Shown piece after piece: positions 49,992-58,917 of a stretch of DNA of 64,000 bases. This DNA comes from Elioraea thermophila (ex Habib et al. 2022). GTDB lineage: Bacteria; Pseudomonadota; Alphaproteobacteria; Acetobacterales; Acetobacteraceae. The stretch spans positions 248,001 through 312,000 of the forward strand of contig NZ_QMDI01000006.1 of assembly GCF_003336755.1 (NCBI RefSeq), in the 5' to 3' direction. The position numbers and the translations under genes are program-made. The notes beneath the pieces were generated by a model. It was given only the letters and a program-made list of their open reading frames with translations. It did not search any database and was not told the origin of the DNA. Each line of letters starts with the position of its first letter. Position 1 is the stretch's first letter.

Positions 49992-50783
49992 ATGGAGGGC
50001 GGCATCCTCCAGGCCCTCGCGGCGGGTGGGGCCGCACCCTGGCTGTGGCTGCCGGCCGCCTTCGCCCTCGGCGCCCTGCACGCCCTGGAGCCCGGGCATG
50101 CGAAATCGATGATGGCGGGCTTCGTCATCGCCACGCGCGGCACGCCGGCGCAAGGCGTGGTGCTCGGCGTCTGCGCCGCGGTGGCGCATTCGCTGGTCGT
50201 CTGGGGGCTGGTGCTCGCCGCCTTCGCGGTCGGGCTCGATCGCGTGCCGCCGAGTTGGCTGCCCTGGCTGTCGCTCGCCGGCGGCATCGTGGTGCTCGCG
50301 GTCGCCGCCTGGTTGGCGCGGGGCCTGGTGCGCGAGCAGGGACATCGCCACGACCACCATCACGGCGATCACCACGGCGCCGGGCACGATCACCGTCACC
50401 ACCACGAGCACGACCATGCGCCTCACCATGTCACCCCATCGGCGGAGCAGCGCGTCGGCTGGCGGACGGTGATCGCGACCGGTTTCGGCGGCGGTCTCGC
50501 GCCCTGTCCGGGCGCCCTCGTGGTGCTGGCGCTCGCCCTGCAGGCCGGGGCCGCTGCGCTCGGCGTGGCCATGGTCGCGGCCTTCTCGCTCGGCCTCGGC
50601 GTGGTGCTGAGCGGGGTGGCGCTCGCCGCCGCCCTCTCGCTTCGCCTCGCTTCCCCCGCCCGCGGCGGTTCTCGGTTCAGCCGCCTTGCCGCCGCCCTGC
50701 CCTGGGCCTCGGTGGCGGTGATGGCGGCAGCGGGCCTGTACACCCTCGGCCGCGCGGGGGCCGTGCTCGCTGCCGGCGGCTGA
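49992..50783 (+). CDS. NicO/RcnA-family nickel/cobalt efflux protein
   Basis: About 263 residues with six membrane helices. Helix 1 ends in ALGALHALEPGHAKSMMAGF, the NicO metal motif (HALEPGH). A cytosolic or periplasmic loop at about 118-150 is very rich in His (more than a dozen His within about 30 residues), as in RcnA. GFGGGLAPCPGALVVL is the second signature (APCPGA). It exports Ni2+ or Co2+. It starts 23 bases after the sensor gene on the same strand, so it is the likely target of that repressor. Confidence 0.87.
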   Translation: MEGGILQALAAGGAAPWLWLPAAFALGALHALEPGHAKSMMAGFVIATRGTPAQGVVLGVCAAVAHSLVVWGLVLAAFAVGLDRVPPSWLPWLSLAGGIVVLAVAAWLARGLVREQGHRHDHHHGDHHGAGHDHRHHHEHDHAPHHVTPSAEQRVGWRTVIATGFGGGLAPCPGALVVLALALQAGAAALGVAMVAAFSLGLGVVLSGVALAAALSLRLASPARGGSRFSRLAAALPWASVAVMAAAGLYTLGRAGAVLAAGG

Positions 50784-50879
50784 GCGCCGGCGGATCCTCC
50801 CCCCTTCCGGGCCACGGTCGACCCGGTATCCGCTGCCCCCGCGCGGAAGCCGCACGCTTCCGGGCAAGGAAGGGAGACG

Positions 50880-51245
50880 ATGATGGGCAGGACGATCCTC
50901 ACCCTCGCCCTCGGCGCGGTGCTCGGCGGCACCGTCGCCCTCGCCCAGCACGGGCCCCATCACGGCCACGGCCCGGCACCGGCCGCCGAGCCGGACAGCA
51001 CGCGGGCGTTCCGGGACGCGAACGAACGCATGCACCGCGCGATGGACATCCGCTTCAGCGGCAACGCCGACATCGACTTCCTGCGCGGCATGATCCCGCA
51101 CCACGAGGGGGCGGTGGAAATGGCCCGCATCGTGCTGCGCCACGGCAAGGATGCGGAGGTGCGCAAGCTCGCCGAGGAGATCATCCGCACCCAGGAGGCG
51201 GAGATCGCGCAGATGCGCGCCATGCTGCAGCGGCTGGGCGGATGA
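50880..51245 (+). CDS. DUF305 periplasmic protein
   Basis: 121 residues. A signal peptide ([17 protein letters not shown]) is followed by a His-rich start ([10 protein letters not shown]), then the DUF305 core [28 protein letters not shown] and a C-terminal helical pair. DUF305 proteins are ferritin-like small helical bundles; some, such as CopM, bind copper in the periplasm. It lies 96 bases after the NicO exporter gene on the same strand. A metal-buffering role in this small resistance cluster is likely but not shown. Confidence 0.85.
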   Translation: MMGRTILTLALGAVLGGTVALAQHGPHHGHGPAPAAEPDSTRAFRDANERMHRAMDIRFSGNADIDFLRGMIPHHEGAVEMARIVLRHGKDAEVRKLAEEIIRTQEAEIAQMRAMLQRLGG

Positions 51246-51296
51246 GGCCGGGGCGAGGCTTGCCCCCAAGCCACCCGCCCGCCTAATCCCCGCCCC

Positions 51297-52115
51297 GTGG
51301 ACGAGGAGGTACGCAGCAAGGTCAGCGGGCCCGTCGGCGAGAACACGCCCGTCGTCGTGCTCGTTCGCCCTCAGCTCGCCGAGAACGTCGGGGCAGTGGC
51401 GCGGGCGATGGCGAACGGCGGATTGTTCCATCTTCGCCTCGTGACGCCGCGCGAGGACCCGCTGGCCGAGCGCGCCCGCCGCACCGCCTGCGGGGCGGAT
51501 GCCATCCTCGAGGCGGCGACCACGCACGCGACGGTTGCCGACGCGGTGGCCGATCTGCACCGGGTGTTCGCCACCTGCCCCCGCCCGCGCCACGTCATCA
51601 TCACCACCGTCACCGCCCGCGCCGCCGCCGGCATGCTGCGCGACGTCGCCGCGCGGGGGCTTCGGGCGGGGGTCCTGTTCGGGCCGGAGCGCAACGGCCT
51701 CACCGCCGACGATCTCGCCCACGCCGACACGCTGGTGCAGGTACCGCTCAACCCGGCCTTCAATTCCATGAACCTCGCCCAGGCGGTGATGGTGCTCGCC
51801 TACGAGTGGTGGATGGCGGGCGATACCACGCCGCCGGCGCGCCTCGTCACCAACGAGACGCGGGTGGCCACCAAGGGCGAGCTCGAGAACTTCCTCCGCC
51901 ACCTGACGATCGAGCTCGACGCCTGCGGCTTCCTGCGCAACCGCGAGAAGCGGCCCACGATGGTGCGCAACATCCGCCACTTCTTCCAGCGCGCCGAGGT
52001 GACGGAGCAGGAGCTGCGCACCCTGCACGGCGTGGTGACGGAACTGGCGCGCGGTCGGCGCGTGCGCGGCCGCATCGAGCCCGGTATGGAGGTGGAGCCG
52101 GACGAGGCGGTGTGA
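51297..52115 (+). CDS. trmJ: tRNA 2'-O-methyltransferase TrmJ (SPOUT family)
   Basis: 272 residues from GTG 51297. SPOUT motif 1 is VRPQLAENVGAVARAM, motif 2 is GVLFGPERNGLTADDL and motif 3 is VPLNPAFNSMNLAQAVMVLAYE, forming the trefoil-knot SAM site. A C-terminal extension of about 90 residues (FLRHLTIELDACGFLR and on) is typical for TrmJ, which methylates the ribose at position 32 of several tRNAs. It is convergent with a small membrane protein gene. Confidence 0.9.
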   Translation: MDEEVRSKVSGPVGENTPVVVLVRPQLAENVGAVARAMANGGLFHLRLVTPREDPLAERARRTACGADAILEAATTHATVADAVADLHRVFATCPRPRHVIITTVTARAAAGMLRDVAARGLRAGVLFGPERNGLTADDLAHADTLVQVPLNPAFNSMNLAQAVMVLAYEWWMAGDTTPPARLVTNETRVATKGELENFLRHLTIELDACGFLRNREKRPTMVRNIRHFFQRAEVTEQELRTLHGVVTELARGRRVRGRIEPGMEVEPDEAV

Positions 52116-52142
52116 GGGCGCGCGCGAGAGCGGGCGGCGACC

Positions 52143-52358
52143 TCAGTTCGGCTCGCGCGGCAGCTGGCGTGCGAGGCGCCGCGCAAGCAAAAGCCCGAGC
52201 ACGCCACCCAAGGGAGCGCCGGGCAGGGCAAGCAGCCACCCCACATGCGCCCCCTGCGCGATCAGCCCCATGCCGATCCCGAGCGTGAAGCCGCCGACCA
52301 GGCTGCCCACCACGCCGGCCGAGAGGCCGAGGATCAGCACGTCGCTCCGCGTCACCAT
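52143..52358 (-). CDS. Small two-helix membrane protein
   Basis: 71 residues from ATG 52356-52358 ([15 protein letters not shown]); the ATG at 52394 would add 12 polar residues. Two membrane segments rich in Gly are seen ([20 protein letters not shown] and [18 protein letters not shown]) with a basic tail [12 protein letters not shown]. No family recognised. It is divergent from rpsD, with its start 30 bases from the rpsD -35 element. Confidence 0.55.
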   Translation of the reverse strand: MVTRSDVLILGLSAGVVGSLVGGFTLGIGMGLIAQGAHVGWLLALPGAPLGGVLGLLLARRLARQLPREPN

Positions 52359-52387
52359 GCGCCGCCGATAAGGGGTGGCCCTGGGGT

Positions 52388-52416
52388 TTGACAAGCGGCG
52401 CCCGACCGCGTATCCG
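52388..52416 (+). promoter_or_regulatory. Candidate promoter of rpsD
   Basis: TTGACA (52388-52393), a 17-base spacer and TATCCG (52411-52416). The -35 is perfect; the -10 is degenerate, as usual in alphaproteobacteria. The leader would be about 105 bases. S4 can repress its own message in some bacteria, but I see no clear pseudoknot target by eye. Confidence 0.6.
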
Positions 52417-52528
52417 CGCGGGCCTTCCCGGGAACGCGAACGGAAGTTCCGCCCCGCCTCGCGCGGTGGCCTACCGGGACATCGAGCGGCCGACCTCGCG
52501 GGCGGCCCGACACCAAAGGACGAACCGC

Positions 52529-53143
52529 ATGACGAAGCGCCTTGCCAGCAAGTACAAGGTCAATCGACGCCTCGGCGTCAACCTCTGGGGCCGGCCGAAG
52601 AGCCCCGTCAACAAGCGCGACTATGGGCCCGGCCAGCACGGCCAGCGCCGCAAGAAGCCGACCGACTACGGCCTGCAGCTGATGGCCAAGCAGCGGCTGA
52701 AGATGTACTACGGCAACATCGGCGAACGTCAGTTCCGCCGCTATTACGAGGAGGCGGTGCGTCGGAAGGGCGACACCTCGGAGAACCTGATCGAACTCCT
52801 CGAGCGTCGGCTCGACACGGTGGTGTACCGGATGAAGTTCGCCATCACCCCCTTCGCCGCGCGCCAACTGGTCAATCACGGCCACGTCCTGGTCAACGGC
52901 AAGCGCGTCACCATTCCGTCCTTCTTGGTGCGCGACGGCGACCAGATCGAACTGAAGGATAAGGCGAAGCAGTTCGCCTCCGTCCTCGATGCCGCGCAGT
53001 CGGCCGAGCGTGATGTGCCCGAGTACGTCGAGGTCGATCACCGTGCCATGCGCGGGCGTTTCCTGCGCGCGCCGAAACTGACCGACGTGCCGTATCCGGT
53101 GCAGATGGAGCCCGCGCAGGTCGTCGAGTTCTACTCGCGCTGA
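52529..53143 (+). CDS. rpsD: 30S ribosomal protein S4
   Basis: 204 residues, standard length. The N-terminus [21 protein letters not shown] has no Cys, so it is the zinc-free form usual in this class. [37 protein letters not shown] and the S4 RNA-binding domain [35 protein letters not shown] are all typical. S4 nucleates 30S assembly on 16S rRNA. Start ATG 52529 behind AAAGGA. A strong intrinsic terminator follows, so the gene is probably monocistronic. Confidence 0.97.
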   Translation: MTKRLASKYKVNRRLGVNLWGRPKSPVNKRDYGPGQHGQRRKKPTDYGLQLMAKQRLKMYYGNIGERQFRRYYEEAVRRKGDTSENLIELLERRLDTVVYRMKFAITPFAARQLVNHGHVLVNGKRVTIPSFLVRDGDQIELKDKAKQFASVLDAAQSAERDVPEYVEVDHRAMRGRFLRAPKLTDVPYPVQMEPAQVVEFYSR

Positions 53144-53178
53144 GCACGCGACACCGGACATCGTCCGGGTCCCTCACG

Positions 53179-53220
53179 GGCGCCCCGCCTGCCCTGCGCA
53201 GCGGGGCGCCGTCCGTTTTT
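53179..53220 (+). terminator. Rho-independent terminator of rpsD
   Basis: GGCGCCCCGC (53179-53188) pairs perfectly with GCGGGGCGCC (53201-53210) around a 12-base loop. GTCCGTTTTT follows directly. It begins 36 bases after the rpsD stop codon and is the clearest intrinsic terminator in the window. Confidence 0.88.
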
Positions 53221-53295
53221 GCGCGCAATGTGCGCCGACGCGCGCGCTTCACGCCACCCCGCGGTCGTCGGCGGGACTTGAGCCCGCCCAAGGAC

Positions 53296-53311
53296 TGGCA
53301 CACGCCGTGCT
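53296..53311 (+). promoter_or_regulatory. Candidate sigma-54 (-24/-12) promoter of the second peptide-ABC operon
   Basis: TGGCACACGCCGTGCT matches TGGCACRNNNNTTGCW except for the first T of TTGC. The GG (53297-53298) and GC (53309-53310) dinucleotides are exactly ten bases apart, as sigma-54 requires. It ends 77 bases before the ATG of the binding-protein gene. A second element with the same GTGC deviation stands before atuA, and a sigma-54 activator is encoded between them. Confidence 0.6.
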
Positions 53312-53388
53312 AGGCTCTCGCTGCATCCAGCGGCCGCGTCAGTCGCTGGAGCCTGCGACGAGGCGAACGAACAGACCGGGAGACGACC

Positions 53389-54936
53389 ATGCTTCGACGC
53401 CGCCAGCTTCTCGCCACGGCCGCCGCCGCGACACTCGCCCCCACCGTCGCCCGCGCGCAGGGGCGCACGCGCGACGTGCGCGTCGGCTTCAGCCAGGACG
53501 CGCTCACCCTCGATCCCGCCAACCACCGCAACCGCGAGACGCAGACCATCATTCGCAACATCCACGATGGTCTGCTGACGCGCGACCCCGACATGCGCAT
53601 CGTGCCCGAGATCGCCGAGGCCTGGCGTGCGGTGGACGCCAGGACCTACGAGTTCCGCCTCCGCCCCAACATCCGCTTCCATTCGGGCGACCCGCTGACC
53701 GCCGAGGACGTCGCCTTCACCTTCAACCGCCTGGTGAAGGACGGCGCGATGGGCGGGCAGACGAGCCCGCGCAAGGGCCTGCTCGGCCCGATGCAGGAGG
53801 CGGTGGTGGTGGATGAGCGCACCGTGCGCCTCATCCTCGGCGAGCCTTGGCCGATCCTGCCCGCCATGCTGCCGTTCCAGGAGGTGGTGAACCGCCGCCA
53901 CGTCGAACGCGTCGGCCAGGAGGGTATGCAGACCCGGCCCGACGGCTGCGGCCCCTTCCGCCTGGTCGAATGGCGTCGCGGCGAGGCGATCATCCTCGAA
54001 CGCTTCGCCGAGTACTACGGCGGCTCGCCCGACATCCCGCCCGCCGGCCCCGCCCAGGTCGATCGGGTGATCTTCCGCATCCTGCCCGAGAACGCCGCCC
54101 GCGTGGCCGCCCTGCTCGCCGGCGAGGTCGACATCATCAACGAACTGCCGCCCTCGGCCATGCGCCAGGTCGAGGCGAGCCCCAACGCGGTGGTGGCGAA
54201 GGTCAACGGCACCCGCACCTTCTTCGTCGCGCTGAACAACGCCAAGGCGCCGTTCAGCGACGTGCGCGTCCGCCGCGCCCTCAATCACGCCCTCGACAAG
54301 CAGGCGATCATCGCGCGCATCCTCAACAACACCGCCACCCCGCTGCGCGGCGTGATGAGCCCCGACGCCTTCGCCTTCAACCCCGACCTCCCGGAGTATC
54401 GCCACGACCTCGCCCGCGCGCGCGCCTTGCTTGCCGAAGCCGGGGTGGCGGAAGGCACGGAGCTGGTGCTCGACACCACCGCTGCCCTGAAGGAGGTGGC
54501 GGAGGCGATCGCCGCCCTCCTGTCGCGCACGGGGCTGCGCGTGCGCGCGCAGGTCTGGGAAGGCGCCGTGCTGACCCCGATGTGGCAGGACCCCGCCCGG
54601 CGTCGCGAGCGCGACATGCTGCTCACCTCCTGGGGCAACGGCTCCCTCGACCCCTCCGACATCATGGTGCCCACGCTGCGCACGGGCGGGCGTGGCAACA
54701 CCGCTGGCTTCTCCCACCCGGAGGTCGACCGCCTGCTCGACGCCGCCGAGACCGAACTCGACCAAGCCAAGCGCGCCGAGATGTACAAGCGCGCCCAGGC
54801 CATCGTCACCGATCAGGCGCCCTGGATCTTCCTCTGGCTCCCGCAGGACATCTACGGCGTGTCGCGGCGCATCGCCGGCTGGCGGCCGCAGGCGGACAGC
54901 CGGATCAACCTTCACCGCGTGCGCATCGTGGCGTGA
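53389..54936 (+). CDS. Periplasmic peptide-binding protein of a second ABC importer (SBP_bac_5)
   Basis: 515 residues. The N-terminus MLRRRQLLATAAAATLAPTVARA is a signal peptide with an RR that may use Tat. Family-5 features are TRDPDMRIVPEIAEAWRAVD, FHSGDPLTAEDVAFTFNRLV and PDGCGPFRLVEWRRGEAI. It is closer in length to DppA/OppA than the 597-residue protein of the first importer. It binds the imported compound in the periplasm. It is first gene of the operon that ends with the sigma-54 activator, and the permease genes start 102 bases later. Confidence 0.9.
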   Translation: MLRRRQLLATAAAATLAPTVARAQGRTRDVRVGFSQDALTLDPANHRNRETQTIIRNIHDGLLTRDPDMRIVPEIAEAWRAVDARTYEFRLRPNIRFHSGDPLTAEDVAFTFNRLVKDGAMGGQTSPRKGLLGPMQEAVVVDERTVRLILGEPWPILPAMLPFQEVVNRRHVERVGQEGMQTRPDGCGPFRLVEWRRGEAIILERFAEYYGGSPDIPPAGPAQVDRVIFRILPENAARVAALLAGEVDIINELPPSAMRQVEASPNAVVAKVNGTRTFFVALNNAKAPFSDVRVRRALNHALDKQAIIARILNNTATPLRGVMSPDAFAFNPDLPEYRHDLARARALLAEAGVAEGTELVLDTTAALKEVAEAIAALLSRTGLRVRAQVWEGAVLTPMWQDPARRRERDMLLTSWGNGSLDPSDIMVPTLRTGGRGNTAGFSHPEVDRLLDAAETELDQAKRAEMYKRAQAIVTDQAPWIFLWLPQDIYGVSRRIAGWRPQADSRINLHRVRIVA

Positions 54937-55038
54937 GTGAGCGGCCAGCGCGGCCTGTCCGACCCGTGACGCAAATCGAATGATCGGCCCAGCCGACGCA
55001 CTGCGCCGGCCCCGACAAACGGCGGAGACGCGCCCGGC

Positions 55039-56046
55039 GTGACCGCGACCCGCCTCGTCGAACGCCTCCTCCAGCTCCTCCCCGTGCTGTTCGGGGTGAG
55101 CCTGATCGTCTTCCTGATGATCACCCTCACCCCGGGCGACCCGGTGGAGATCATGCTCGCCGACCAGCGCGTGACACCGGAGCAGGTCGCGGCGCTGCGG
55201 CGCGACTTGGGGCTCGACCGCCCGCTCGTCGAACGCTTCCTCGTCTTCCTCGGCAACGCCGTGCAGGGCGACTTCGGCATCTCCTTCTTCCATCGCCGCC
55301 CCGTCTGGGACGTGATCGTGGAGCGCCTGCCGGCGACGATCGAACTCACCCTGTTCGCGCTGCTGGTCGCGATCGTTGTCGCCATCCCGCTCGGAGTGAT
55401 CGCGGCGGTGAAGCGCGACACCTGGCTCGATCGCGCGCTCTCCGCCGCCTCGCTGTTCGGCGTCTCGCTGCCCGGGTTCTGGTTCGGCATCCTGCTGATC
55501 CTGCTGTTCGCGGTCGAACTCCGCCTGCTCCCCGTGAGCGGGCGGATCGGATTCGGCTTCGACGTGCCGCGCGTCACGGGCTTCCTGCTGATCGACACGC
55601 TGGTCGCCGGCGACCTCGCCGCGTTGCGCAACGTGCTTGCGCATCTCACCCTCCCCGCCGTCACCCTCGGCCTGCCCACGGCCGCCCTGCTCGCGCGCGT
55701 CGTGCGTTCCTCGATGGCGGAGGTGCTCGCCGCCGACTACGTGCTGTTCGCCGAAGCGAAGGGCCTGCCCCGCCGGCGGGTGCTTCTGCTGCACGCGCTG
55801 AAGAATGCGCTCATTCCGGCCGTCACCGTCACTGCGATCGAAACCGGCCAGCTCTTGGGCGGCAACATGATCGTCGAGACGGTGTTCGGCTGGCCGGGCT
55901 TGGGGCGTCTCGTCGTCGAGAGCATCTTCGCCCGCAACTACCCGCTCGTGCAGGCGGCGGTGCTGCTCTACGCCGTCACCTACGTCACGCTCAATTTCGC
56001 CGCCGATCTGCTCTACACGGCGCTGAACCCGAAGGTGCGGCTGTGA
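55039..56046 (+). CDS. Peptide-type ABC importer permease, DppB type
   Basis: 335 residues from GTG 55039. The first membrane helix is followed by LTPGDPVEIML, as in DppB. Six helices in all. The EAA loop reads DYVLFAEAKGLPRRRVLLLHALKN, with NALIPAVTVTAIETGQLLGG after it. Its stop codon overlaps the GTG of the DppC-type gene (GTGA). With that partner it forms the membrane channel. Confidence 0.92.
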   Translation: MTATRLVERLLQLLPVLFGVSLIVFLMITLTPGDPVEIMLADQRVTPEQVAALRRDLGLDRPLVERFLVFLGNAVQGDFGISFFHRRPVWDVIVERLPATIELTLFALLVAIVVAIPLGVIAAVKRDTWLDRALSAASLFGVSLPGFWFGILLILLFAVELRLLPVSGRIGFGFDVPRVTGFLLIDTLVAGDLAALRNVLAHLTLPAVTLGLPTAALLARVVRSSMAEVLAADYVLFAEAKGLPRRRVLLLHALKNALIPAVTVTAIETGQLLGGNMIVETVFGWPGLGRLVVESIFARNYPLVQAAVLLYAVTYVTLNFAADLLYTALNPKVRL

Positions 56047-56948
56047 GCGCGCCCTCCGTCGCTCCCTTCGAGGGCGAACTCCGTCCCGTCTCCCCGCTCC
56101 GCCTTGGCCTCGCGCGCTTCGCCGCCAACCGCACCGCCCTCGCCTCGGCCGGCGTCATCCTCGCCTTCGTCCTCCTCGCCCTCGCCGCGCCGTGGGTCGC
56201 CCCGCACGACCCGGCCGAGGCCGACCTGTTCCGGCGCCTGCAACCCCCGGCATGGGCGGAGGGGGGCGAGTGGTCCTTCCTCCTCGGCTGTGACGGGCTC
56301 GGTCGCGACATCTTCTCGCGCCTCATCTGGGGGGCGCGGATCTCGCTCTTCGTCGCCCTGATGGTGATCGGGCTCGCCGCCGTCATCGGCACCCTCGCCG
56401 GGCTTGCCGCCGGCTATTTCCGCGGCTGGGTCGATACGCTCGTCTCGCGCCTGGTCGATACGCTGCTCGGCTTTCCCTACCTCGTCTTCGCCATCGGGCT
56501 GATGGCGATGATGGGCCCCGGCCTGCACAACATCGTGCTCGCCCTGGTCTACAAGGAATGGGTGTTCACCTGCCGCGTGGTGCGCGGTGAGACGCTGGCC
56601 GCGCGCGAGCAGGACTATGTGGAGGCCGCGCGCGCCCTCGGCTGCGGGCCGGCCCACATCATGCTGCGCGAGATCCTGCCCAACGTGCTCTCGCCCGTGC
56701 TCGTCGTCGCCACCTTCCGCATGGCCTACGTGATCATCATGGAGGCCTCGCTCTCCTTCCTCGGCCTCGGCGTGCAGCCGCCCACCCCCTCCTGGGGCGC
56801 GATGGTGGCGGATGGGCGGGATTTCCTGGTCGATGCCTGGTGGGTCTCCACCATCCCGGGGCTCGCCATCCTCGCCCTCGTGCTCGCCATCAACCTCGCG
56901 AGCCAGGGCCTGCGCGACGCCTTCGACCCGAGGCTGCATCCGTCATGA
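56043..56948 (+). CDS. Peptide-type ABC importer permease, DppC type
   Basis: 301 residues from GTG in GTGA with dppB. The N-terminal OppC-like part has APHDPAEADLFRRL and LLGCDGLGRDIFSRLIWGAR. Six membrane helices follow. The EAA loop is DYVEAARALGCGPAHIMLREILPN, followed by EASLSFLGLGVQPPTPSWGAM. Its stop overlaps the ATG of the DppD-type ATPase gene (ATGA). Confidence 0.92.
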   Translation: MSAPSVAPFEGELRPVSPLRLGLARFAANRTALASAGVILAFVLLALAAPWVAPHDPAEADLFRRLQPPAWAEGGEWSFLLGCDGLGRDIFSRLIWGARISLFVALMVIGLAAVIGTLAGLAAGYFRGWVDTLVSRLVDTLLGFPYLVFAIGLMAMMGPGLHNIVLALVYKEWVFTCRVVRGETLAAREQDYVEAARALGCGPAHIMLREILPNVLSPVLVVATFRMAYVIIMEASLSFLGLGVQPPTPSWGAMVADGRDFLVDAWWVSTIPGLAILALVLAINLASQGLRDAFDPRLHPS

Positions 56949-57925
56949 CGGGGGCGGAACCGTTGCTCGCCGTGCGCGGCCTGCGCACGGTGTTCCCCAC
57001 GCGCCGTGGCCTGCTCGCCGCCTGCGATGGGGTCGATCTCCGCCTCGCCGCCGGCGAGGCGCTCGGCATCGTCGGCGAATCGGGGTCGGGCAAGAGCGTC
57101 ACCTTCCTCTCCGTGCTCGGCCTCATCCGTCCGCCCGGCCGCATCGAGGCGGGCGAAATCCTGTTCGAGGGCCGCGACCTGATCAGGCTTCCCGCCGCGG
57201 CCCGTCGCGCGCTGCGCGGCCGGGCCATGGCGTTGGCCATGCAGGACAGCCTCTCGGCGCTCAACCCGGCACTCACCATCGGCACGCAGATCGTCGAGAC
57301 CATCCTCGCCCACGGCCTCGCTCGCACGCGGGCCGCCGCGCGCGACCGTGCGGTCGAGCTCCTGCGCCGGGTCGGCATCCCCGCGCCGGAACGCCGTCTC
57401 GACGACTATCCGCACCAGTTCTCGGGCGGGATGCGCCAGCGCGCGATGATCGCGATCGCGCTCGCCGCCGAACCGAAACTCCTGGTCGCAGACGAACCGA
57501 CCACCGCGCTCGACGTCACCATCCGCGCCCAGGTGCTCGACCTGATCGACCGGCTGCGGCGCGAGAGCGGCCTTGCCGTGGCGATGATCACGCACGATCT
57601 CGGCGTGGTGGCGGAACGATGCGCCCGCGTGATGGTGATGTATGCGGGCCAAGTGGTGGAGGAGGGCCCGACGGCGGAGGTGATCGCCCGCCCGCGCCAC
57701 CCCTACACGCGGGGCCTGCTCGCCTCGCTCCCCTCGCTCGACGACCCAGACCGGCCGATCGACGCCATCCCCGGCCAGGTGCCGGACCTCACCCGTGTCG
57801 ATGCCGGCTGCCGCTTCCGCAACCGTTGCCCGTTCGCGGTGGAACTCTGCTCCCGGCCCGTCGATCTTCGCCCGCTGGGACCGACCCGCCGCTCCCGCTG
57901 CATCCGCGCCGAGGAGGTGGCGTGA
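56945..57925 (+). CDS. Peptide-type ABC importer ATPase, DppD type
   Basis: 326 residues. Walker A GIVGESGSGKSVTFLS, signature [15 protein letters not shown], Walker [15 protein letters not shown] and H-loop MITHDLGVV are complete. The Q-loop reads LAMQDSLSALNP, where most relatives have FQDP or FQEP; the Gln itself is kept. The C-terminus holds the family Cys set (GCRFRNRCPFAVELC). ATGA overlap with dppC, GTGA overlap with the DppF-type gene. Confidence 0.91.
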   Translation: MTGAEPLLAVRGLRTVFPTRRGLLAACDGVDLRLAAGEALGIVGESGSGKSVTFLSVLGLIRPPGRIEAGEILFEGRDLIRLPAAARRALRGRAMALAMQDSLSALNPALTIGTQIVETILAHGLARTRAAARDRAVELLRRVGIPAPERRLDDYPHQFSGGMRQRAMIAIALAAEPKLLVADEPTTALDVTIRAQVLDLIDRLRRESGLAVAMITHDLGVVAERCARVMVMYAGQVVEEGPTAEVIARPRHPYTRGLLASLPSLDDPDRPIDAIPGQVPDLTRVDAGCRFRNRCPFAVELCSRPVDLRPLGPTRRSRCIRAEEVA

Positions 57926-58917
57926 GCGCGCTCGTCGAGGCGGTCGGGCTCGCCAAGACCTATGCCCTTCGCCGCAGCATCGGCCAGCGCCTCGCCCGCC
58001 GTCCCGCGCCCTGCGTGCGCGCGGTCGCCGGGGTCGATCTCGCGGTGAGGCGGGGCGAGACTCTCGGCCTGATCGGCGAGTCGGGCTGCGGCAAGTCGAC
58101 CCTCGGGCGGCTCCTGCTTCGCCTGCACGAGCCGAGCGAGGGGACCATCCGGTTCGACGGCGTCGACATCACGCACGCCCCCGAACGCGCGCTGCGCCCG
58201 CTGAGGCCGCGCATGCAGATCATCTTCCAGGACCCCTATTCCTCGCTCAACCCGCGCCGCACGGTGCGCGAGATCCTCGCCCTGCCGCTTGCGCTGCACG
58301 CCGGGCTGAAGGGGGCGGAGATCGAGGCGCGCATTCGGCTCATGCTCGATCGCGTGGGGCTCGCGCGCGCCCATCTCGATCGTTACCCGCACCAGTTCTC
58401 GGGGGGGCAAAGGCAGCGCATCGGCATCGCGCGCGCGCTGATCCTTCGCCCCGAGTTCGTCGTCTGCGACGAGCCGGTCTCCGCACTCGACGTCTCGGTG
58501 CAGGCGCAGGTGTTGTCGCTGTTGCGCGAGCTGCGGGCGGAGATGGGGCTCACGCTTCTCTTCATCAGCCACGACCTCGCCGTGGTGGCGCATCTCGCGC
58601 ACCGCATCGCGGTGATGTACCTGGGCCGCATCGTCGAGGAGGGGCCGCGCGACGCGGTCATCCGCCGCCCCGCCCATCCGTACACGCGGGCGCTGCTCGC
58701 CGCCGTGCCGCGGCTCGATCGACCGGGCGCACCGGCCCCGCGCCACCTCGGCGGTGAACTTCCTTCGCCGCTCGCGCCCCCGCCCGGTTGCCCCTTCCAC
58801 CCGCGCTGCCCCGAGGCGGGGCCACGGTGCGCGCGCGAAACGGCCTCCCTTGTTGCCGTATCGGGGTCGAACGCGCACCGCGCCGCCTGTCACCTGCTCG
58901 CCGGAGGAGTGGCGTGA
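57922..58917 (+). CDS. Peptide-type ABC importer ATPase, DppF type
   Basis: 331 residues from GTG in GTGA. Walker [18 protein letters not shown]-loop [17 protein letters not shown], signature [15 protein letters not shown], Walker [16 protein letters not shown]-loop FISHDLAVV. The C-terminal extension has [15 protein letters not shown]. Its stop overlaps the GTG of the C45 hydrolase gene, so transporter and hydrolase are translated as a unit. Confidence 0.92.
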   Translation: MSALVEAVGLAKTYALRRSIGQRLARRPAPCVRAVAGVDLAVRRGETLGLIGESGCGKSTLGRLLLRLHEPSEGTIRFDGVDITHAPERALRPLRPRMQIIFQDPYSSLNPRRTVREILALPLALHAGLKGAEIEARIRLMLDRVGLARAHLDRYPHQFSGGQRQRIGIARALILRPEFVVCDEPVSALDVSVQAQVLSLLRELRAEMGLTLLFISHDLAVVAHLAHRIAVMYLGRIVEEGPRDAVIRRPAHPYTRALLAAVPRLDRPGAPAPRHLGGELPSPLAPPPGCPFHPRCPEAGPRCARETASLVAVSGSNAHRAACHLLAGGVA

